Shown here: in pieces, positions 19,262 to 26,614 of the stretch
Layout of the letters: the number at the start of each line of letters is the position of its first letter
How positions within the stretch are numbered: position 1 is the first letter of the stretch
Origin: Haplomitrium mnioides
Taxonomy: Eukaryota > Marchantiophyta > Haplomitriopsida > Calobryales
Length of the DNA: 26,614 nucleotides
Direction: 5' to 3'
Assembly (NCBI GenBank): GCA_049999725.1
Contig: JBNGIS010030855.1
Span: 1 to 26,614, forward strand
The notes under the pieces: model-generated
The model's database searches: none
What the model was told of the DNA's origin: nothing
What the model saw: the letters and a program-made list of their open reading frames with translations, nothing else
Translations under genes and position numbers: made by a program

Positions 19262-19892
19262 TGTAATACTACACACCCACATGACATACACAAGTTAGCA
19301 CAAATACAACATATACAAGTGAGCATAAGAGAAGCGCATAAAGAACTTTAAAAACCCACAAGGTAAGAGATGCCAAATAAGACACTCTCCCTTCTTTATG
19401 TACTTGATAGAAAGTCCTTTGCATACATAGGTGGAGGAACCTCATTGGTTTCTTTTCTATCCTTTTCTTATTGGACCTCTCTTTTCTCTCTCACTCTAAT
19501 TGGACCACCCTTTACTTTTATTCTCCTTCTGCCACGTGTCTTTATCTTTAGAACCTTCCATCTCTCTTTAGTTCTCCTTTTGCCAAGTGTCCTTATCTTT
19601 AGAACCTTCTATCTCTTTAGTTCTCCATCTGCCATGTGTCATTATCTTGAGAGCCTTCTCTTCACTTTAATTCTCCGCTTGCCACGTGTTTTTATCCTCT
19701 TCTAAAGTAGTCCACCTAGACTCCTTCTTTCACTTTAATTTGTTGACTTTCTCTCCTCTTGCTACGTGCCCAACTCTCTATAATAACAACCATTTTTTGC
19801 TACTCTATCTTAGCAATAGCTTTCTAGACATAGTTGACACTATATCTTACTTCATTTTTAGTTATGGCTTGCTAAAGTTAGTGACCGTTACA
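19262..19892 (-). repeat. Element C 5' LTR (631 bp)
   Basis: It aligns with 13635-14213. It carries four ~50-bp units. CACGTG is intact at 19533-19538 and 19683-19688; the two middle units read CAAGTG (19584-19589) and CATGTG (19633-19638). The element promoter is on the minus strand. Confidence 0.92.
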
Positions 19893-21120
19893 CACAATTC
19901 TTGTTGTTGTTCTAATGTGTAATGCTGTAGATCTACTCTAGAAGATGAACTATATACAAAATGAGTGTGGACTTAGCTATAGGATTGGTAATCAATCATT
20001 GTCTTCTTATAGTAATATAATATGGTTTGGTTCTCAATCACAATAAGACAACTAACTTTGATGATTTATGTAGTTGGTGTTGTTTTGAGTAGGAGTGCAA
20101 TTCTACTCTAGCCAAAAGAGTCAATTAATTGATCATAGATTCCTATAATAATTCTAGCTTGTAAACTCATACATGCTTAATTTGAGTGTGGTGTTTCATA
20201 TCAATGCAATCTTTATTTACAAATCACACTAAGTAATTAAGTCTTTACAGTGTTTTCAATGCATCTATATGTACCAAAAAGAGAAGCATACTATTTTTGG
20301 ATGGGACTTTGGTTTCTTCTACATTTAGTTCTTGAAAGTCGGGTCATAAATTGGTGCAAGAAGTTCTTCTAGATAGGAATCCACCTTCAGAAACTCGACA
20401 CTTTGGTGATTATGGGTTTTCAATATTGACTAGTTCAAGAAGTGGATAAGATATAACTCACAAACAAATACAAGGTTTTTCTATTGACTTGGATCTAAAT
20501 AACAGTCAAATTGTCTTTAAAAGAAACAACACCAAATTCTGTAATTTAAGCTTTGTAGCTTGGCTCATCGGTTTTACTTGGTCTTCGGCTTGGTTCTAAA
20601 TTTAGTTTTGGTGTATCTATCTTTTAGGTTTTGCAGTATGGGAACAATAGAGGAGATAGAGCTAATTAATCAATAGAATTGTCTTTCAACAATTTCTAGC
20701 AACTAATAGGCACTTGCAACATTAACAACCACTACTTTGAACCAGGAACCGCTACAGGGTTCATGCTTCATTTTTTGCTCTCAAAAACCAAATTTGTAAT
20801 TTTAGCATCCAAAATCATGATTTTCATGCTAGAAATATTTTTTTGTAAGAAAAATGTAATTATACATACCGAAATATCTCACTTTGAGTATACACTATAT
20901 TAAAAACAAATTTTCTTATGAGAATTTCAACAATATTGCTTCTATAATTTCATATTTCAAAAGCATGAGCATAAATAAACAAAATATATAGAAAAAATTT
21001 ATACAAAATTTGTTGTTAAATATTTTCAAAACAAACAATGATATCAATAATTTGAAAATTTGATAAAAACATTCAAATTTTATATAAAAAAATTTGAAGT
21101 AGAACTCTAAAGTGTTGGTG
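19893..21120. other. AT-rich sequence without a supported gene
   Basis: This stretch right of element C has poly-A/T runs and many stops in all frames. Nothing in it resembles a known gene, RNA or terminal repeat. The minus frame at 21248-20916 is Phe/Leu-rich low-complexity sequence and I do not count it as a gene. Confidence 0.5.
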
Positions 21121-21139
21121 TAAGAGGATTGTTGAAGCA

Positions 21140-21310
21140 AATATGTGAAAATGAAAAGACTGTTGAAGCCTATGCGTGCATGGACAACTGAGGCCCAAGT
21201 GTAGGCACACTTTGTTTGAAAGATACTTACGCACAATGACAATTGCAACTAACTTGAGCTTGAATAACTGAAGCCCATGCCCGCATTGACAACTGAAGCC
21301 ATCCAAAACT
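21140..21310. repeat. Degenerate array of the palindromic short repeat (array 1)
   Basis: Strings such as GAAGCCTATGCGTGCATGGAC, GAGGCCCAAGTGTAGGCAC and GAAGCCCATGCCCGCATTGAC recur at about 24-28 bp. They share the core of the cleaner arrays at 22972 and 24778. The array lies 3' of the last recognised exon of the broken gene at 21588-25382. Confidence 0.6.
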
Positions 21311-21587
21311 AATGAGTAATTGGAAGCAGAGAATGCAAAAGGTTGTCTAAGAAGGAACAGAAAATGAAAAAGGAAAGTGAACTTCCATGCCAACATAGAC
21401 TTCTTCACTAATTTTCATAAAAACCAAATCATTTTGTTCAAAAACCATTTTGCGCACCAAATTGAATCGCGATAAACAGACTTAAAATAGACTAGGAGTG
21501 CAGCAAGATTGAAACTTCAGCAAATAAAATTTTGTAAAAAAAATACTTTATTATGTAAAACAATTTCATCAACTAAATGCTACAACT

Positions 21588-22205
21588 CTATTGTAGAGCT
21601 GCAAGAGGAATTGTCTCATCTAAATCCACTAGCTGAGCATCTGCAGTTGCTAGAGAGTCCTACCAAGACTTTTCAGTCCCAGAGATGGCAACAAAATCAC
21701 CATTAGCACCTACAATACCATGAGAAACAAGTTTCTTATAATACGAATATACTATATGTGATTCTATCACATCGAATGCCAAAGAAGCCATCATCAAAAC
21801 TCTCTGAGAAATGTAGATAGACTAATGTCTATCATATTCCACAATGATGCAATTTCACATCAACTTTAAAGCACAAACAATGCATATGTCGGATCCAGAG
21901 CAAAGATCTAATTTCCAATCTTGCTCTGTTGATAAACAATCAATAAAAAATTTGTAAAGAGCCTACGACTTTTGATAAACATTGACATGAGCATCATCTT
22001 CTGGATGTTTTAGTTTGGTCGAAACCGCAAGACACCTAAACATATTATGCATTATTTGCCAATGGAGACCACTCGCTTGAGCAAGTTGCAAATTGAAAAG
22101 CCTCATGCTTCTCTTTTCTTCTTTTGTCCAGTAGCCCACCGTCCAATACTCATGGGCATGTGCAATTCTTGGACCACCAAAATGATGAATGTTGTTTTTG
22201 TCCAT
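21588..22205 (-). pseudogene. Exon 4 of the unassigned broken gene
   Basis: A single frame of about 205 codons runs from 22205 to TAG 21588. It is interrupted by only four stops (TAG, TGA, TAG, TAG). Its beginning is HHFGGPRIAHAHEYWTVGY and its end DAQLVDLDETIPLAALQ. No frameshift is needed, so decay here is by nonsense changes alone. Confidence 0.5.
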
Positions 22206-22302
22206 GTAATAAGAAAAACAAACAAATCAAATATTGAAAATAATGTGCAAGAAAACTAAAGACGGTAAACTAAAAAACCAAAAAAAATCCAAAAAACCTT
22301 AC

Positions 22303-22861
22303 CAGATGTCATGGTCGATGGCACAACAAACCTCTAAAAGAGCATACTCGATGATGCCAAATTGTTGCGATGAATGTATAATCACAAAAGACCAAAAATT
22401 TGAGGTCGTGATTGCCGCAAAAGATGAAACCATATTAAAAATATCATCTTTGGAAAAAGGTTCTGAATTGTCGTGCTTGCATTTCTTAAGGTTGTAACCG
22501 TAAGGAATATCTGGAATTGCCAAAGTGAAACACCTACGTTTCACAAATCCCTTCAACTAATGAGTGCTAGCCTCCTTGTGGACTTGATAGTATGCCACGT
22601 TGAGACCATCAACATAGGACAGTAAGTCCACATCCTCGTCTCTCACAACTCCATCAGTTGGAAGGGATGCAACTTCATTTTTCTGCCTTGATTTCCACTC
22701 TCTAGCTTTTTGGCAATGAAGCAGAAAAGAAAAGACGGTAGGAAACAAGTTTTGGTATCTGGTCTTGGTCTTTAAGGGGTTTTTCAACCTTTGATCATTT
22801 TTTTCCCTTTGGTAGCTATCGTCAATTTTTTGGCAAGTTGATGCTTAAACATTTTATCCCC
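22303..22861 (-). pseudogene. Exon 3 of the unassigned broken gene
   Basis: It begins after the acceptor GTTGTGTGTAG and encodes DKMFKHQLAKKLTIATKGKK. A frame slip near 22790 leads into a frame open to 22303 except for one TAG at 22559. It includes SLPTDGVVRDEDVDLLSYVD and FTLAIPDIPYGYNLKK. It ends at the donor CTG|GTAAGG. Confidence 0.5.
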
Positions 22862-22971
22862 CTACACACAACAAAAACGGAAAAAAAAGAGGAGACAAAA
22901 AAGAAGTTTAAGACTTTAGAGAGAAAGACAATTTGAGCAAAGACCTTGGACTCACAACTACCAAGGACATT

Positions 22972-23163
22972 GAAGTCCCTGCGCGCATGGACTGTGAAGT
23001 CCATACGCTCAAGAACTTCACAGTCCTTCAGTGCAAGAAATTTACAGTCCATGCGTGTTTGGATGTTGAAGTCGACGAGTGCCTAGAACTTGAAGTCCAT
23101 GCACGTATGGACTTCCAATTCTAGGCACTCGTGGATTGTGAAGTCTATGTGCGAAGGGACTCA
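22972..23163. repeat. 24-bp tandem array with palindromic core (array 2)
   Basis: Eight consecutive 24-bp units, each starting GAAGTCC-like or ACAGTCC-like. Cleaner units read GAAGTCCATGCACGTATGGAC. The array lies in the inferred intron 23249-22862 of the broken gene. The plus strand is open through it and gives an 8-residue repeat (EVHARMDF-like), which follows from a 24-bp period and is not evidence of a gene. Confidence 0.88.
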
Positions 23164-23249
23164 AAACCTTATTTATTATAACTAAAGACAATTTACCCTA
23201 AATTCATTGCAACTCCAAAGAAATAAATATACAGTGAAAAAAAACTTAC

Positions 23250-24537
23250 TAAAAGCTTCTTGAAACTAGAATAGAATGTAGCCATCTTTGACTCCCCCGT
23301 GTGGAGAGGGTACTCCTCTTTTGCTTCCTCTCAGCTATTGTAGTAAACTTCAGAGCAGAAACTTTTCAGCATCACTACCAAAACTTTATATCTCTCTCGA
23401 GACATTTCATCCATTGAAAGCTCTCTGGCTTCCACACATTTCAAAACTAAAATTTTGACCTCCTTAGGAAGACCCTGAAGGAACTTCCAAGGTGTCCACT
23501 TCATGTCCTCCATTTTGAGAGATTCTTTGGCTTTAGGCTTCTAGCCCTTCATAGTATTTTTCTCCTTTATTGAAAATATGCTATGTTGTAGATCCCAGAG
23601 CTCACCACTTCAAAATGCAAGCTGGAACTAGTTGTCTTGAGAAGTGAATGTCTTTTCAAATGTCGACTTGGGCTTGATCTCCAAGGTTTCTAACACTAAC
23701 TCTCTTTTCAATTTTTGGGATGACACTATCCCACTTTCCACAAACCTCTAATGCCAATATTTGACCTTTTGAATTGAGGTCATCTCCAACTTGTATCTCT
23801 GGTCATAGATGTCATCAATTGCAAAAGTATGGGCCTCTGTTGGTGTAAGGCCTATGTAGACATTGCAGAGTGAAAGCGCCAAATTCTTTGCTCTGTATTT
23901 TGTGATCAAAAGTTGCCTTACTACAACACTATGATTGCCTCTTGCAATCTTGTAGCGATACTTGTCATGGTTTTGAATATCGAACTCTGACTTATCCTTC
24001 AACCCGCACTTCGGGTCAACAACAACGATAAAAAAAACTCTGCATATATTTGTTTGTGAGCATTCTCTATGCCAAAAGCTCAATGAAATCTTCATTCAAC
24101 CTTCTAGTCTTGAAAGGCCCCCAATTGTTCATTCCAAGTTTAGGTAGATTCAAGTTTTCCAACCTAATAGTAACTATTTCTTTGCGGACTCTGCATCGTT
24201 GGATTGCAGACTCCTTGATTTTGTTTTTATCTTCCTCATACACTATTTGAGAGTCCACTTGCTCGTGTTCTTGGAAAGTTTGCAACCCCTTATGCGATTG
24301 CCTTTTCTCTCTTGACGTTGGAGCCCGAACTGGCTCCGACTTTGTTTCTTTCCTTGAGCTACTTGGTGTTGAGGACGAAGGGGTAGCAGAAAACGACCTT
24401 GCTGGAGATTTGGATGGGGTTGGCTCCTCCTCAATAATTGGAGCTGGAATAGGCTTTTTCTTTTCAACTGTATGTTTTTTCTTTTTTGGAGCCTCAATTG
24501 GCTCCACCTCCTTTCTCTTTTTTTTGCGTAGAAGAGT
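23250..24537 (-). pseudogene. Exon 2 of the unassigned broken gene
   Basis: From the acceptor CACTACAG at 24538 it encodes a basic run, PIPAPIIEEEPTPSKSPARS and a Ser-rich linker up to RRLNEDFIELLA near 24067. After a frameshift a second frame is kept to 23250 despite several TAG/TGA codons (VVDPKCGLKDKSEFDIQNHD, YIGLTPTEAHTFAIDDIYD, MKWTPWKFLQGLPKEVKIL). An alternative acceptor at 24710 would add about 170 bp of less clear coding sequence. Confidence 0.5.
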
Positions 24538-24777
24538 CTGTAGTGTGAATTGAAAATGTAGCCGTGCTCGGATGCGGCACTAGCTATTGAATATTTATGC
24601 CCTACTTGGGCTTCAAAATTTTGATGCTGATGGCAAAATTTATGAAATCCTATTTGATGTGCTTTGCGTCTTTGTAGACATCGAAAAAATCCACCAAAAT
24701 TTGAGTAAACTCGAAACAAAACAAAAAAAATGATCAAACACAAGTACAAATGTTCAGTGTAAGAAAAAACACAATGC

Positions 24778-24969
24778 AGTCCATGCGCGCTTGGATCTAG
24801 AAGTCCAAGTGCGCAATGACCTAGGAGTCCATGCTCGCATGGACATAATAGTCCAGGTGGGTCTGGACATGAGAGTCCATGCGCACATGAGCCCGAGAGT
24901 CCATGCACGCATGGAAACGGGCATCTAGATGCGCATGGTCTCCCCAATCCATACGCTCTAGGACCTGGG
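24778..24969. repeat. 24-bp tandem array with palindromic core (array 3)
   Basis: Eight exact-length units of 24 bp, each starting AGTCCATGCGCGC-like and followed by an inverted CATGGAC-like half. Individual units match or nearly match the 18-bp palindrome GTCCATGCGCGCATGGAC. The array fills much of the inferred first intron (25023 to about 24538). The minus-strand frame gives an 8-residue HGL-type, Cys-rich repeat. Confidence 0.9.
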
Positions 24970-25023
24970 AGTTCCGAGTTGGTCAAAGAAGAAAACAAAT
25001 GAAAAAGGGTTTTAAAATGTTAC

Positions 25024-25382
25024 CTTGCCATCTTTCTTTGCCGTCTAAACATGATTGACAAAAATGTTCCTCTCCTTCATCACAAAAAAACAAATTGTTA
25101 GTGATTTGTCTTGTACAGGGTAGTTGCATCCTGTGACTGCACAAGCAGCCCAATGTTGGTTCATTGGCCATCTCTGATCATCATGATTTGGACCACAAAA
25201 CCCAAGTTGAATTTCTTACCTTCCCCAACAAAAAGATAAAGGTGTTGATCAGGGTCTTTCAAGGATTCACAATTAACTAGCAATTTCCAGTCTAGTTTTT
25301 TAGGCTTGAGAGACTTGATAACATCTAAATACCTATAAGGTTTTGGTTGAGTAGGTCTGGAAACATTTCCTTGAGATGCCAT
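25024..25382 (-). pseudogene. Exon 1 of the unassigned broken gene
   Basis: ATG at 25382 begins MASQGNVSRPTQPKPYRYLD and stays open for 73 codons. Two short frame slips, near 25200 and in a T run near 25090, are needed to follow the Cys/His-rich part. It includes QHWAACAVTGCNYPVQDKS and EEHFCQSCLDGKERWQ before the donor AAG|GTAACA at 25024/25023. Confidence 0.5.
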
Positions 25383-25558
25383 TTTCTAGAAAGTAAAAAC
25401 GAGTAGAATTGGAGGTGAAAAATCTAATGAACAAAAGTTCGAAAAACTCGAACGGCTGGAAATGGCAAAATAGCAAGTAAATGAAAAAACGCGGTGACAA
25501 GCAAACAAAAGCTAGAAAGTGAACTCGTGACAATGGAAAGAAACTTTCCACTAACGCT

Positions 25559-25567
25559 CTTTTTATA
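25559..25567 (-). promoter_or_regulatory. TATA box (TATAAAAAG) of the unassigned broken gene
   Basis: TATAAAAAG on the minus strand starts 185 bp above the ATG at 25382, implying a 5' UTR of about 150 bp. No ATG lies between. Confidence 0.55.
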
Positions 25568-26043
25568 CCTAAATTTCAAAAAATGCCTTTTCTTGCCAAA
25601 AAATGATTCACAAAGCTCTTGACATGTAGGTTCGCGTGGTGTAAAAAAACATTAGTATGTAAAGCATTGCTCATTCTCATCTTTCCAATTTCTTTTTTTT
25701 TTCAAATTTCTTTAGAAAAAGTTACCAATTTTGTTGTTTTGCAGATATTTCTGAAAAAAAACACATATTTTAGGTGGGCTATAAGAGGTTCATAATATTT
25801 GTTAAAATAGTTGCTTCAAATAGTTGATTTTTAGTGAGTCTTTTCAATGGCTGGAGATTTTTAAGACAAAAAGAGGTTAGAACTCCAAGATTCATCTTCA
25901 TAAAGAAGTGTTATTTTTGACAATCAAGTTGAGATTTGTTCAAATTGCAATTCTTTGGAGGTAAGCGATGGAGTACCAAAAGCGTTAAGTGTCATGGTGA
26001 GTATATTGGGGAAAAAGATGGCTTATGTTGAATCAAATAGCTC
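25568..26043. other. AT-rich upstream sequence, no gene seen
   Basis: Poly-T and poly-A runs dominate. There is no supported frame or RNA gene. It may hold distal promoter elements of the minus-strand gene. Confidence 0.45.
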
Positions 26044-26064
26044 TACCCAAAAAGATCAAGAAGG

Positions 26065-26215
26065 TGAACTCCATGCACATATAAGATCAGAGATGGACCA
26101 TATGCGAGCATAGGGTCAAGGAGTGAATCCAATGCGCGTATAGGATTAATGAGTGAACAACTTGCACGCAAAGGATTAAAGAGAGAACCCAATGCTTGGA
26201 AATAATTAAGGAAAC
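26065..26215. repeat. Related array with 30-bp period (array 4)
   Basis: Five units of 30 bp, with strings such as CCATGCACATATAAGATC, CATATGCGAGCATAGGGTC and CCAATGCGCGTATAGGATT. The ATGCGCG-like centre is shared with the 24-bp arrays, but the unit is 6 bp longer and the arms differ. It lies 5' of the broken gene's TATA box. The minus frame reads a 10-residue repeat. Confidence 0.75.
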
Positions 26216-26353
26216 AAACTTCTTCAAGCATAAGATCTTTCTTTCCCTTCAAGCGGTCAAAGTTGAATCTTTCTTCTGAGTATTCCAACAGATCAACAGA
26301 AAGAGGTTCAACACATAAATTCCATATGGTTGTAGATCTTTCTTCGCCTTCAT

Positions 26354-26614
26354 TTGATGGAGACCTCGATATTCATGATCAAAGTGTGTTTGTTCAAAAC
26401 AAAAAAAATCATACAATCTGTGGACGGTTTTAATTTTGGAGATGAATCCCTATCCCTAATAGCACCACTCAAACAACGACTGATTTTGTTCAAGTTGCAC
26501 CTTGCAAAGAGATTGGGAAACTTGAAACAAACCAAATTCTTTTGGAGGAGTCTTTAGAGGATAATTTGGAAACAATTCTAGCAAAGAGTCTCAATCAATC
26601 AACATTTTGTTGGA
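26354..26614 (+). other. Possible coding remnant reaching the right edge
   Basis: A 67-codon ATG frame (26354-26557) and an overlapping frame open from about 26455 to the edge (reading LEESLEDNLETILAKSLNQS) both look moderately protein-like. Neither matches a family I know. A single frameshift could join an upstream part to the second frame. Too little is visible to decide. Confidence 0.2.

Larger units (their letters stand above)
13635..19892 (-). mobile_element. Element C: Ty3/gypsy LTR retrotransposon with chromodomain end, about 6.3 kb
   Basis: Order on the minus strand: 5' LTR (19892-19262), initiator-Met primer site, leader, gag with a decayed zinc knuckle, protease, RT, RNase H, integrase, chromodomain, polypurine tract, 3' LTR (14213-13635). 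It belongs to the same subfamily as B by its protease-RT sequence but has a different LTR. Many stops and frameshifts inactivate it. The flanking pentamers (TGCAT left, CACAA right) do not match, so no target duplication is evident. Confidence 0.92.
21588..25382 (-). pseudogene. Unassigned multi-exon gene, broken; possible zinc-binding N-terminus
   Basis: Inferred exons: 25382-25024, about 24537 (or 24709) to 23250, 22861-22303, and about 22205-21588. Donors AAG|GTAACA, TTA|GTAAGT and CTG|GTAAGG and acceptors CACTACAG and GTGTGTAG are good. The last acceptor looks damaged (TTATTACAT). Exon 1 starts at ATG 25382 below a TATA box and, allowing for two small frame slips, encodes a Cys/His-rich stretch (CAVTGC, CFFC and CQSC pairs). 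Exon 2 has a Lys-rich run, a Pro/Ser-rich linker and a long charged region. Exon 2 has a frameshift near 24080 and several stops; exons 3 and 4 hold TAG/TGA codons in otherwise open frames. I recognise no family. It could be a decayed host gene or the gene of an unrecognised transposon. Confidence 0.5.

Noticed and set aside
20916-21408. Phe/Leu-rich minus-strand frames
   Set aside because: Low-complexity AT-rich sequence; they partly cover the degenerate repeat array.
22933-23124. Plus-strand frame with an 8-residue repeat
   Set aside because: A 24-bp tandem array keeps any frame periodic; it lies in an inferred intron of the minus-strand gene.
22972-24969. CRISPR-like arrays
   Set aside because: Units are directly adjacent with no unique spacers, and the context is a plant nuclear genome.
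24243-24998. 251-codon minus frame with a Cys-rich HGL-type repeat
   Set aside because: Its repeated half is the 24-bp array, and its second half runs in a different frame from the better exon reading; there is no signal peptide or known Cys-rich family pattern.
1-26614. tRNA or rRNA genes
   Set aside because: Only the primer-site complements of initiator tRNA-Met (12 bases) were seen; no cloverleaf or rRNA segment.

Overview
The window looks like plant nuclear DNA from a repeat-rich genome. The evidence is a two-exon gene of the plant OXIDATIVE STRESS 3 (OXS3) family, three Ty3/gypsy LTR retrotransposons with chromodomain-type pol ends (two with initiator-tRNA-Met primer sites; the third has lost that region), and plant-like splice and TATA signals. 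A large-genome seed plant such as a gymnosperm is plausible, but nothing here proves the lineage.

Layout. Positions 1-313 hold a degenerate 80-bp tandem repeat running off the left edge. Positions 549-4000 are a low-repeat island. It has an intact-looking OXS3-like gene (minus, 2409-3593, one 168-bp intron) and two uncertain coding remnants (minus 549-1297, plus 1336-1524). From 4762 to 19892 lies a nest of retrotransposons. Element A (minus, 4767-13619) has LTRs of 435 and 433 bp and an exact TTGGT target duplication. Element B (plus, 7031-10977) is inserted inside A's RNase H coding region with an exact CTGCA target duplication. Element C (minus, 13635-19892) has LTRs of 579 and 631 bp and abuts A. 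All three carry stops and frameshifts. Their LTR promoters differ: B carries clustered heat-shock-element matches, C carries tandem ~50-bp units each with a G-box/ABRE-type site, and A carries repeats of an AGTCACTTTT-like motif.

From 21588 to 25382 (minus) lies a broken multi-exon gene I do not recognise. It starts at an ATG 185 bp below a TATAAAAAG box, encodes a possible cysteine-rich zinc-binding N-terminus and a Pro/Ser/Lys-rich middle, and is damaged by frameshifts and nonsense codons. Two inferred introns and both flanks carry short tandem arrays (24-bp period inside the introns, 24-30 bp outside) built on the palindromic core GTCCATGCGCGCATGGAC. These arrays are the most unusual structure in the window.

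How it fits together: one host gene probably works (OXS3-like). The rest is a record of retrotransposon insertion (C and A side by side, B later into A) and decay dominated by changes that look like C-to-T transitions. All calls are by eye; no database search or computation was run.
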